From the NCBI GenBank assembly GCA_030040425.1, contig JASHTS010000128.1, positions 32,441 to 96,440 of the forward strand: DNA of 64,000 bases. Reading direction: 5' to 3'. Every line of letters starts with the position of its first letter. The stretch's first letter is position 1. The translations under genes were made by a program, and so were the position numbers. Origin of the DNA: Acidobacteriaceae bacterium. Its GTDB lineage: Bacteria > Acidobacteriota > Terriglobia > Terriglobales > Acidobacteriaceae. The notes under the pieces are model-generated. The model had not been told where the DNA came from. It saw only the letters and a program-made list of their open reading frames with translations, and ran no database searches. This document shows positions 27,990 through 36,565 of the stretch, piece after piece.

Positions 27990-29297
27990 ATGTACATTCC
28001 GCTCGTCTGCGGATGCCCGGCTTTTCGCTTGGAAAAATGCAGGAGGCTTTCGTCCGGCCTTCTGTGGTCATTCCTGCTGGCCGCGATGATTTCTTTTGGC
28101 TATCACTCTTCCGCGCAGCAGCCGGCGCAAGCCGACTCGCGAATTGTTCACCTCGCGCAGCAAGCGGAGTCTGATCTTCACAGTCAGAGGCCCGATCTGG
28201 CTGCGTCCGAATATGAAAGGATTCTCGCTCTCGATCCCAACAACCTGAGCGCCCATTCGAACCTGGGACTGGCGGACTATCTGCAGGGCAAGTTCGCCCC
28301 AGCGGCCGAGGAATTTGAGAACGTTCTCGCGCTCAAGCCCAATCTTTGGAACATCGACGCCCTCTGCGGGCTGTCTGAAGCGAAGACCGGCAAGAACGCG
28401 GATGCGACCCTGCACCTTGACCTCGCATTCCAGCATGTGGACGAGCCCGTGCTTCGCCTTTCCGTCGGCCAGCAGCTGTTCACCCTTTTGTTTCAATCGG
28501 GCCAATTGGTCCGCGCAGGTGACGTGGTCGATCGACTGCAGCAGCTCGATCCCGGCAACATTGACGTGCTCTATGCCGCGCACCAGGTCTACTCAATGCT
28601 CGCCGACAAGGCCTTCGTCAGCATGGCGCAGCTCCAACCCGCCTCCGCACGCATGTTTGAGCTGCGCGCCGATCGCATGGCCGGGATGGGCAATATCGAA
28701 GGCGCTATCCGGGCCTATCGCCTCGCCATCCAGGGCGACCCGCATCTTTCGGGCGTGCACTTCGCTTTGGGCGAGGCGCTCAGCGTTTCTCACGACGAAG
28801 CGGAGCGCGCAGGGGCCGAGGGCGAATATAACAAAGCGCTTGAGGACAATCCCCTCGACGAAAAGGCAGAGTGCAGGCTGGGAGACATTGCGATGCGGCG
28901 CTCCGACCTCAAGAGCGGGGCACAGCATTATCAGCGCGCTCTCGCGCTCCAGCCCGGCGACGCCGATGCAAATGAGGGCTACGGCATGATACTGCTGAGC
29001 TCAGATTCCGCCCGAGAAGCTCGCGTCTATCTTCTCCGCGCCGTCAAGTTCGATCCTTCCGACGTGACCGCTTACTATCACCTGAGCGAGGCCAGCCGGA
29101 AGACCGGGGATATGGACGATGCTCGGACCGAGATGGATGAGTTTCTCAAGTTGAAGACGGCGCAGGACACTCTGAAGCATAGCTTCGACGATTTGCCTCT
29201 CCGGACCCTTCCTCAAAACTCCGGCAAGGGAGACGAGGAAGCTTCTCCGCAAGGTGTCCCGGCTCTGCCACCACCAGTGCCCAACAAGAATTTTTGA
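27990..29297 (+). CDS. exported TPR-repeat protein
   Basis: 435 residues; ATG 27990 has TAGGAGGG just upstream. An N-terminal hydrophobic segment (SGLLWSFLLAAMISFGY) followed by SSAQQ suggests export. The rest is tetratricopeptide repeats, for example LAASEYERILALDPNNLSAH, AAEEFENVLALKPNLW and SGAQHYQRALALQPGDADAN, with a low-complexity Pro-rich tail. It probably is a periplasmic protein-protein scaffold. It follows the malectin regulator by 52 nt on the same strand and may be co-transcribed, which links it to glycan sensing. Confidence 0.8.
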   Translation: MYIPLVCGCPAFRLEKCRRLSSGLLWSFLLAAMISFGYHSSAQQPAQADSRIVHLAQQAESDLHSQRPDLAASEYERILALDPNNLSAHSNLGLADYLQGKFAPAAEEFENVLALKPNLWNIDALCGLSEAKTGKNADATLHLDLAFQHVDEPVLRLSVGQQLFTLLFQSGQLVRAGDVVDRLQQLDPGNIDVLYAAHQVYSMLADKAFVSMAQLQPASARMFELRADRMAGMGNIEGAIRAYRLAIQGDPHLSGVHFALGEALSVSHDEAERAGAEGEYNKALEDNPLDEKAECRLGDIAMRRSDLKSGAQHYQRALALQPGDADANEGYGMILLSSDSAREARVYLLRAVKFDPSDVTAYYHLSEASRKTGDMDDARTEMDEFLKLKTAQDTLKHSFDDLPLRTLPQNSGKGDEEASPQGVPALPPPVPNKNF

Positions 29298-29701
29298 GGC
29301 TTACTCCAGGGTGCCTGATCCTTCTGCCGGAGGCCTTTGCCCCGAAATGCTCCACGCGCGTTCCTTCATCTGCACGCCGTTCTTGTCTTCAACTTTCATC
29401 TCGTCTCCGGATTGATGACGGCGTCGATCAAGACGGGTTCGTTTGAGATGAAGCGCATACTCAACTGGACCGGATCGACACCCGAAAATAGTTCGCGCCT
29501 ATCGCCGCGTCTCTTGAGATCTCGAATGCCCATTGCCTCGAAAACCTGCATGGCGGGATCGTCGATAATCGCCACGTGCTCCTTGCCGTTCTTCGTGCTG
29601 CACGGCAGAACTTGACGCCCGTCGAGATCGATATCGGGTAAGAGAACCAGCGTTCTCTTGCGAATAGCGAGATGATTCCACCTTCCTTCATCGCCACCAA
29701 G
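29298..29701. other. gap between convergent genes holding a possible gene remnant
   Basis: The 404 bases between the TPR gene and the GH92 gene carry no complete gene. On the minus strand a stop-free stretch is described as a separate possible pseudogene. No clear terminator hairpin with a T-run was seen for either flanking gene. Confidence 0.5.
29402..29701 (-). pseudogene. possible degraded coding fragment downstream of GH92
   Basis: Immediately after the GH92 stop, in the same frame, the minus strand stays open for about 99 codons and reads plausible protein (LVLLPDIDLDGRQVLPCST, HVAIIDDPAMQVFEAMGIRD, MRFISNEPVLIDAVINPE) to a TGA near 29400. A second frame just beyond (MKVEDKNGVQMKERAWSISG) looks like its continuation after a frameshift. 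There is no start codon with a ribosome site. I do not recognise the family; it could be a decayed gene or a chance open frame. Confidence 0.35.
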
Positions 29702-32017
29702 TCACTGTCCGGCCGGGGTCATCGAGGGGGGAGCCGCATCCACAGCGCTGCCCCAGTTCGGATTCGGTTGCGGCCCCAGGGTCAGCACGAGCTCGGCACC
29801 GCCGGCGATGTCGGACTGGCTGAACCATGGTTTGTTCCAGGGCTTGCCGTTGAGGGTGGCCGACTGGATATACACATTCTTTGCCGAGTTATTGCGGGCA
29901 AGAATGACGAAGTCCTTTCCGTTGCTTATATGGATGGTGGAGCGATCGAAAATCGGGCTGCCCATGATGTAATTCGGGCTGGACGGATCGACCGGATAAA
30001 ATCCCAGCGCGCTCATCACATACCACGACGCTGTCGAGCCCTGATCATCCATCCCCGGAAATGCATAACCAGTCTTATCGCTGCCGTACATCAGATCGAG
30101 GATTTCGCGTGTGAGTTTTTGCGTCTTCCACGGCTCGCCGCCCCAGTCGTAGTAATACGCTGCCTGCTGGTCCGGCTGATTGCCCTGCGCATACTGGCCG
30201 ATCACTCCTGTGCAGTCGCGGCAGATGCCTTTCGCCGTATACGGCGTGCTGAAAAAGGCGTCGAGCTTCGCGTCAAACTTCTCCCGCCCACCCAGCAGGT
30301 CGATGAGGCCCTGCACGTCGTGGGGTACCAACCACAGCGTCGACCAGCCTGAGGCTTCCTTCATCATGAAGTTGTAGTAAGGCTCGCGGGGATCGAAGGG
30401 CGAGATCCAGTTGCCATCCGCGGTGCGGCCACGCATGAACCCGACACCCGCATCGAATACGTTGCGGTAATTATGCGCGCGCTCGAGGAACATCTCATAG
30501 TCGTCTTGCAGTCCAAGCTTCTTCGCGTAGAGAGCGAGAGCGTAGTCGTCCCAGCTGTATTCGAGCGTGGTAGCCGCCCCGGCCTTGCCTCCGGCGTAGG
30601 GCGGGCTTGGATTGCGGTCGGGGATGAAGTCGGAAATCCAGCCCTGCTTCATATACTCGGCGAGATACCGGCGCGGACCGTTCGGATCAGTGGCATTTTT
30701 GCGCAGATATTCGTACGCCCGAGCCCAATCGAACTGCAGGCCACGCTGCCAGTCGCCAAGGAAAAGGAGGTCGGCGTTGTCGCCATGGAAGGATGTTCCC
30801 ATGTATCCGGTTTCGCGCGCGATGTCGAGTTGCGAGCGCAGAATGTCCACCTTGACGGCGGGCTCGAGCATAGTGAGGAGCACAACCTGATTGCGTCCGG
30901 TATCCCAGAGAGGCACCTGATTGTAGCGATCGAACTCTGCCGTGTGAATCTTCCCGTCCTCCCCGAAAAACCGCTCACCCTTTTTGGCAAGAAGCTGCGG
31001 GCTCTCGAACGAGTGATAGAGGCAGGAATAGAAGAGCATCTTCTGCTTCTCCGTTCCGCCGGCTACCTCGATCTTGTTCAGGTCCGCGGCCCACGCTTCG
31101 CGCGCCTCCTGGTGGATACGGTCGAAGTCCCAGCCCGGATCTTCCGTTTGCAGTCTCGCGTCCGCCGCATCATAACTCTCGCCAGTGGCGACCTTCACGA
31201 GAATCTGCTCGCCTGCCGTGCTGGAAAAGCGCAGGTACGCGCCCGCGAATTGTCCGCTGATGCTCTTCGCTCCGGGATCGACCTCGCTGAAACCGATGAT
31301 CGGCCAGCCGGTCCCCTGCCGCGGATGCTGTTTGAATGTGCCGAATATGTGAAACGGGCGGGAGAACTCGGCCACAAAGTAAATGTCCTTATCCTGCAGT
31401 TTGCCGCGCACCGTCTGATCGTCGGGGATTTCGATGTCGCCTCCCCGATCGCCGAGATCGAGCAGGATGTGGGCCTTATCCGTTTGCGGGAAGGTGAAGC
31501 GGAACAGCCCGGTCCACAGCGTCGCGGTCATCTCGGCTTTGGCGTGGAAATCGTCGAGATAGACACAGTAATAGCCAGGGGAAGATTTCTCCAGCTTCTT
31601 GTCGTAGACCGAGGAGCTGCGTTCGGGAGGGACAGTCCAGTCGCCGACGACGGGCATGACGATGGGACTGCCGTCCGCTCCGCTTGTAAATCCGAAGATG
31701 CTGCGGTTGGGATAGAAGTAGGATGCGCGCACACCCGCCGGATACATCAAATCGAGGTTGGCGTTGATGGGCCCGACCTGCGTGCTACTGTGTGGCAGCA
31801 TCGCCGCCGGAGAGGTGAATCCGGAGTAGAGCTGCTCGCCCGGCGGCGGCGCATTGCCAATGAGCTTCTGTTGATCGAGCGGCGCTGTTCCCACCAGCCC
31901 ATTGGCGTAGTCGACGGGCCGCCTGGGAGTTGCGACTGTTTGCTGCGCGGGTAGCGAGAGAGGCATCAGAAAGCTACTCAACAGGAAAGCCCTTCGCAGT
32001 TTACTCAGCGTATTCAT
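29702..32017 (-). CDS. GH92 family alpha-mannosidase
   Basis: 771 residues with a signal peptide (RRAFLLSSFLMPLSLPA). GH92 blocks are in order: VDYANGLVGTAPLDQQ near the N terminus, FYSCLYHSFESPQLL, a WDTGRNQVVLLTM segment corresponding to the family WDT block, TLEYSWDDYALA, and GMDDQGSTASWYVMSALGFY near the C terminus, the site of the catalytic-base aspartates in this family. GH92 enzymes are calcium-dependent exo-alpha-mannosidases. The start lies 11 nt after the GH38 stop, so the two are co-transcribed. Substrate linkage is not determined from sequence. Confidence 0.93.
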   Translation of the reverse strand: MNTLSKLRRAFLLSSFLMPLSLPAQQTVATPRRPVDYANGLVGTAPLDQQKLIGNAPPPGEQLYSGFTSPAAMLPHSSTQVGPINANLDLMYPAGVRASYFYPNRSIFGFTSGADGSPIVMPVVGDWTVPPERSSSVYDKKLEKSSPGYYCVYLDDFHAKAEMTATLWTGLFRFTFPQTDKAHILLDLGDRGGDIEIPDDQTVRGKLQDKDIYFVAEFSRPFHIFGTFKQHPRQGTGWPIIGFSEVDPGAKSISGQFAGAYLRFSSTAGEQILVKVATGESYDAADARLQTEDPGWDFDRIHQEAREAWAADLNKIEVAGGTEKQKMLFYSCLYHSFESPQLLAKKGERFFGEDGKIHTAEFDRYNQVPLWDTGRNQVVLLTMLEPAVKVDILRSQLDIARETGYMGTSFHGDNADLLFLGDWQRGLQFDWARAYEYLRKNATDPNGPRRYLAEYMKQGWISDFIPDRNPSPPYAGGKAGAATTLEYSWDDYALALYAKKLGLQDDYEMFLERAHNYRNVFDAGVGFMRGRTADGNWISPFDPREPYYNFMMKEASGWSTLWLVPHDVQGLIDLLGGREKFDAKLDAFFSTPYTAKGICRDCTGVIGQYAQGNQPDQQAAYYYDWGGEPWKTQKLTREILDLMYGSDKTGYAFPGMDDQGSTASWYVMSALGFYPVDPSSPNYIMGSPIFDRSTIHISNGKDFVILARNNSAKNVYIQSATLNGKPWNKPWFSQSDIAGGAELVLTLGPQPNPNWGSAVDAAPPSMTPAGQ

Positions 32018-32028
32018 CAGTTTTTCTG

Positions 32029-35000
32029 TTATTGCTCCGCCGGCACCAGTGTGATGGCGAGCACCAACACGTTCCGGTTATCGGGCAGGCTGATACTGCG
32101 CACCTGTTTGCCGGTGTCGAGCGCGAAGGAATAGGCGCGAGCGTAGAACGGTCCGCTATCCTCGGAGCCGTCCGCCGTGGCACGATAGGGCAGTTCGGCC
32201 GCGATGGACTCGCCGGTGAAATTCCGGCTCGCAGCCCAATCATGCAAGCTCTGGCTGAAAGCGGACGATGTACCGTCGGCATAATTCACCACGAATGCCT
32301 GCGCCGTCTGGTCGCCTTCTACAGCCGCGGCCAGGAGCTTCAGGCTGCTGTACCGGCCTTCAGGCAAATCCACCGTTCTGCTGGTTACGGCGTCTGCAGC
32401 GTCCGCGGGACCAAGATGGAAAACCACCTCGTCTCCCACCTGCTCCTGTCCCAAGGTCTGCTCAGAGAAAGAATAGCCACCCCGGTCAAGGCTGTCCGCT
32501 TCGGCAAACCTGGTCCCGTCGGCAACAATGCCGTTGACGTTATAGGAGGACGAGAGGTTCACGGGCACCGCATTTTTGAGTACCGGCGTAGTGGTGATGG
32601 TTTGCGTGATGCTGCGGGACAAACCACCCCCCGCGCCGCTGATCGTGATCATTGCCGTTCCCGGAACAGCGGAGTCCGACGCAGTGAAAGACATCTTGCT
32701 GCCGTCCGTGGTAGTGACCGGGTCAAAGCTCGCCGTCACTCCTGCCGGAAGTCCGGTGGCCTTAAGCGTGATGCTGCCGCTGAAGCTGCCCCGCGGTAGG
32801 GTAAAGATCGTGGTCACTGCACTCCTGCCCTGCGGGATGGAGATGGACGGCTCCGCGGATATCGTGAAGTCGGGCGCACCGGCGTTCGTCGAAGGCAGCA
32901 CGTCATACAAAGGCTGCGCCGGCTTTACAACAGGATTCTCATCGGCCACCGAAATTGCGAGAATGCGGATGTTGTCGTTGTTCGGCAGCCGCAGCGTCCT
33001 GGCTCCGGCCGGCAGGTCGATCCCGTAACCGAACAGATAGGAATAGGAATAAGCGACATTGGTTCCGGAAGGATCGTGGTGATGATCGCAGTACCAGGCC
33101 AGATCGGCGCGCTTGATGAAGCCCGGCTTCAGGCCGATCATTTGTCCGTAGTCGCCGTGCGCGATGTTTGGCGAACTCCAGACCCGGTCGTCCCACTGTC
33201 CTACGAATCCGCCCCAGTCCTCAATATTCAGTTCGGCGCTGCTTCTGCCGGCTGCGAAGACCGCCTTCTGATCGCCGTTTGCCGATGCGGCCAGCAGGTA
33301 CACCCGGTTGTAGTTCCCTTCGGGCAGGTGGATCGTTTGTCCCTCCGCGGCAATGGCATTGAGAGATCCGCTCTTAGCGGGCGCAAGGCGAAAGGTCACA
33401 CCGTGGAAGGCGATCTGCGTGGGCAGCATCTCCGCCGGCAGTGCATCGCCCTTGCCGTCAAAGCCGTTCGTGGAACGGTCTCCGGCGTTGGTGGCTGTTG
33501 CCAGATCGTAGCCCAGGTCGACAGGGACCGAGCGGACTTGTGCCACCTTTGTGGCGGAAGGCTCGAGATTAAGGGCGAAGGTACGCGGCTGGTATGCGCC
33601 GAACGATGTGACCAGCGCGCCGCGGGTGACAGTGGCTGGGCCCAGCGGCTGCTCCTGCCCGTTCACCTCACGCGCAGTGGCAATGGGCACGGCGAAGGAG
33701 ATACGCACGTTGGGCTCAGGCTTGCCGTCAAGCTCGACCATGCGAAGAACGACCTCGTCATCCGCTTCGGCTTTCTTTAACGCCATGATGCGAATGCGTG
33801 AATTGCTGATCTTTACCAGCGAGAAATCCTTGCCCAACGCTCCCGCATGATGGGGCGACTCGAAGGCGATCAGCGGCGCGTTGAGCTGCTCGGCCTGCCA
33901 GTCAGTCTGTGCATCGCGCCAGCCGTCTGCGTGCCCGGAGATTCCGTAGATGAATTCGTGGTGGCCGATGTCCTGGGTGCCCTGGTCGGGGTAGCCGCCG
34001 TCGGTTCCCGGCGTGCGAATCAGCGTGAGTCGCAGGGTATGATCGTTCGGCTTGTCGGATCCGTTCTTGCAATCGGTGAGAAGCGTAACGCCGAACTTTC
34101 CACTCATGTCGGTCAGGTCGATCCACTGGTGCGATGGCACTTCGAACTTCTTGGGTTGGGCGGATGGGCGCTCGATGGTGCCGATATCCCAGTTATAGGT
34201 TCCCATCTCATTCGACGCGGTAAGCGGGAAGGTCGCCTTCAGATTCGACTCACGCGTGTCCCAGTCGATGACGTTGCCAAACTCGACACGTTTGCCGGCA
34301 TCTCCGGCTGCCAGCCGGATGGTCTGGACGAAGCGCGAACCGGCCGTCTCGCGCGAGACCTCGACGGCGACGCGCACCGGACCGTTTTCGACGATGCGAA
34401 TCTTCGCGGGCCCGCCGACATATTCGCGCGGGGCCGCCTGTTCTTGATCCCAATCCATATTCCAGGCCGGCCACTGTGTGGGATTGTCGTAGGAGATGGC
34501 CAGGCGCGCCGGCGAAGCCAGCAGTTCGCGACCGAGTTTCTTATCAAAGATGCTGGAGACATCACCGTTATCGTCGATCTTGACGCGGTAATATTCGTTC
34601 TCCAGCTCGTGGCTGCTCACGCGCAGCTGATCAGAGCCGACTCCGGCCGTGACTGCTCCAGCCGCGACCCGATAGACGGCATAGCCTACGGAAGGAACAC
34701 TGGCCTCGAAGAGGATCTTGCCGTTCTCAATCTGCGCAGGCAGTTCGCGGCCGTCCGGCGCAATCACGTGAACGCTGGGCGGCAAGCCTCCGGGGAAAGT
34801 CACGGCAGCCTCGACCACATCCTGCCGCGCAATATTGAGGGGATTGAAGATCACCAGCGGAACGCCGCTGCCTTCAGTGTTCAGCGCAGCCGCAACGCCC
34901 TCGGCTGCGCTCTTCAGCACGCCCGCGAACTGGTTCATGGCGATGACGTCATCATTCCACGCGAACTCGTAAGCCCTGGGCGTGGCCGTCCCCGCGGCGA

Positions 35001-36423
35001 GATCGTGGAAGTGCGCCGCCATGGCCAGCGTCCATGCCCCATTGAGGCGCTCCAACGGGTAAGGCCGTCCGCCCAGCCACGCGGCCGCCACCGACGACTC
35101 CTCCGCCGCAGAAGCCAGCAGCTCCTCTTTTCTGATCCAGCGCTTCTGGTACGCCTGCGAGGTCAGCGACCCGGCGGAGTGATTGGTCAACTCCAGCTCT
35201 CCCGTGTAGCGCGGGAGCTTCGCCTCCTCGGCCGAAGTGATGTCCCGGAACATCTGGTCCGCGGTGGCGGAAATCACGTGCACGGGACCCTCGCCCACCC
35301 GTACCTCGGGCTGCCCTGAAGGCCCTCCACGATCGAAGAAGAAATCCCCGGCAGGCGGCAGCCCGACACTCCCCTTCGTCACGATAGCTTCCAGCCGCTT
35401 CACTGACTCCTCATCCGGAGCGCCGCCGATGTCGCCGGTCCCGAAATAGTGATAGTCGGTGAACACGCCGGCGACCTTGCCGTTATTGAGCACGCGGGCT
35501 GCCCAGTCACCCTGGTACCTGCGGTTTGCGCTCTCGTGCAGCACCTGGCTCAGGCCGGCCTCCTGGTTACGCAGCGAGAAGAATTTCTGCAGGAGACCCT
35601 GGTCGAACGGCAGATGGCTCTGGTGTTCCTGCTCCAATTTTCCCTGCATGTTCCCGGCCTCTCTTTCAAGTTCAGCCAAGGCCGGATCGGGCGGCAACGC
35701 AGGCAGAGGCTTGCTCAGGTCGGTATAAATGCCGCCGTCGTAATTGCCCGGATTTAGCGCCGCGATCACACTTTCGCCGTCAGGGCCTACCCACGCGCCC
35801 ACGTCGAACGGCGTTCCTTCAGGCGTGTTCTCGATCGAATCGGGTCCGCCGACGTTGGCCGATGAGCCCCAGGTGAGCTTCTGCGTCGAGAATCCTTTCA
35901 CACCGGCGTGGGCGAGGATGGTCGGCAGCGAAGACGGAAATCCGAAGCAGTCGGGCAGCATGAACTCGGCGCTGGCCTTGCCGAACTCGTGTTTGAACCA
36001 CTCATTGCCGTAAAGAATCTGCCGCAGGATCGCCTCCGCGCTCGGGGCATTCACGTCGCCCTCCTCCATTGAGGAACCGGCCGGAAACCACCGACCCTCG
36101 GCGACGTATTGTTTGAGCCGGGCAAAATCCGCCGGGTAATACTCCTTCATCATGCGATAGCGGTTCGCCCCGGTGAAGTTGAAGATGTAATGCGGATACT
36201 TCGGAAAAAGGCTAAAGTTATCTTCCATGGTCTTGCGAAGATATTCGTCGATGACCTGCGGATACTCCCACCGCCATTCCGTATCGAGATGGGCATAGCC
36301 CACGACATAAAGGGTCGGCTGCTTTGAGAGGTCGGGGCTTTCTGCGCTCTGCGCCCGGGCAAAAAGAGAAAGAGCCAGAAACGCCATCAGAGCCGGCGTC
36401 CACCACGCGCGAAATTGTCTCAT
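32029..36423 (-). CDS. GH38 family alpha-mannosidase with long C-terminal extension
   Basis: 1464 residues from ATG 36423 (GGAGA upstream; the frame is open to 36450). A signal peptide (ALMAFLALSLFARAQS) is followed by the GH38 catalytic domain: YAHLDTEWRW with metal ligands His45 and Asp47, and MLPDCFGFPSSLP with the probable nucleophile Asp158. The middle and C-terminal parts hold the GH38 beta-sandwich (TFPLTASNEMGTYNWDIGTI). Beyond about residue 1000 there are extra domains: two NPCBM-like segments and an Ig-like segment (FSGSITLKATGLPAGVTASF). GH38 enzymes are Zn-dependent retaining alpha-mannosidases. It precedes GH92 in one operon. Confidence 0.92.
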   Translation of the reverse strand: MRQFRAWWTPALMAFLALSLFARAQSAESPDLSKQPTLYVVGYAHLDTEWRWEYPQVIDEYLRKTMEDNFSLFPKYPHYIFNFTGANRYRMMKEYYPADFARLKQYVAEGRWFPAGSSMEEGDVNAPSAEAILRQILYGNEWFKHEFGKASAEFMLPDCFGFPSSLPTILAHAGVKGFSTQKLTWGSSANVGGPDSIENTPEGTPFDVGAWVGPDGESVIAALNPGNYDGGIYTDLSKPLPALPPDPALAELEREAGNMQGKLEQEHQSHLPFDQGLLQKFFSLRNQEAGLSQVLHESANRRYQGDWAARVLNNGKVAGVFTDYHYFGTGDIGGAPDEESVKRLEAIVTKGSVGLPPAGDFFFDRGGPSGQPEVRVGEGPVHVISATADQMFRDITSAEEAKLPRYTGELELTNHSAGSLTSQAYQKRWIRKEELLASAAEESSVAAAWLGGRPYPLERLNGAWTLAMAAHFHDLAAGTATPRAYEFAWNDDVIAMNQFAGVLKSAAEGVAAALNTEGSGVPLVIFNPLNIARQDVVEAAVTFPGGLPPSVHVIAPDGRELPAQIENGKILFEASVPSVGYAVYRVAAGAVTAGVGSDQLRVSSHELENEYYRVKIDDNGDVSSIFDKKLGRELLASPARLAISYDNPTQWPAWNMDWDQEQAAPREYVGGPAKIRIVENGPVRVAVEVSRETAGSRFVQTIRLAAGDAGKRVEFGNVIDWDTRESNLKATFPLTASNEMGTYNWDIGTIERPSAQPKKFEVPSHQWIDLTDMSGKFGVTLLTDCKNGSDKPNDHTLRLTLIRTPGTDGGYPDQGTQDIGHHEFIYGISGHADGWRDAQTDWQAEQLNAPLIAFESPHHAGALGKDFSLVKISNSRIRIMALKKAEADDEVVLRMVELDGKPEPNVRISFAVPIATAREVNGQEQPLGPATVTRGALVTSFGAYQPRTFALNLEPSATKVAQVRSVPVDLGYDLATATNAGDRSTNGFDGKGDALPAEMLPTQIAFHGVTFRLAPAKSGSLNAIAAEGQTIHLPEGNYNRVYLLAASANGDQKAVFAAGRSSAELNIEDWGGFVGQWDDRVWSSPNIAHGDYGQMIGLKPGFIKRADLAWYCDHHHDPSGTNVAYSYSYLFGYGIDLPAGARTLRLPNNDNIRILAISVADENPVVKPAQPLYDVLPSTNAGAPDFTISAEPSISIPQGRSAVTTIFTLPRGSFSGSITLKATGLPAGVTASFDPVTTTDGSKMSFTASDSAVPGTAMITISGAGGGLSRSITQTITTTPVLKNAVPVNLSSSYNVNGIVADGTRFAEADSLDRGGYSFSEQTLGQEQVGDEVVFHLGPADAADAVTSRTVDLPEGRYSSLKLLAAAVEGDQTAQAFVVNYADGTSSAFSQSLHDWAASRNFTGESIAAELPYRATADGSEDSGPFYARAYSFALDTGKQVRSISLPDNRNVLVLAITLVPAEQ

Positions 36424-36565
36424 GATCCGTTTATCTCCGGATGCCTGCATCGATTCTTGCCAAAGCCCGAGGCAGCCGCATCGAATGCACCTGCGCCCTG
36501 TTCCTCAGACAACAATGCACAGGCTTCCGCGCGATGCGCAGAAGCCTCTGCCGCAAAGGCCCTGG

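Noticed and set aside
30473..31954. 493-codon plus-strand frame opposite GH92
   Set aside because: Antisense shadow without family resemblance.
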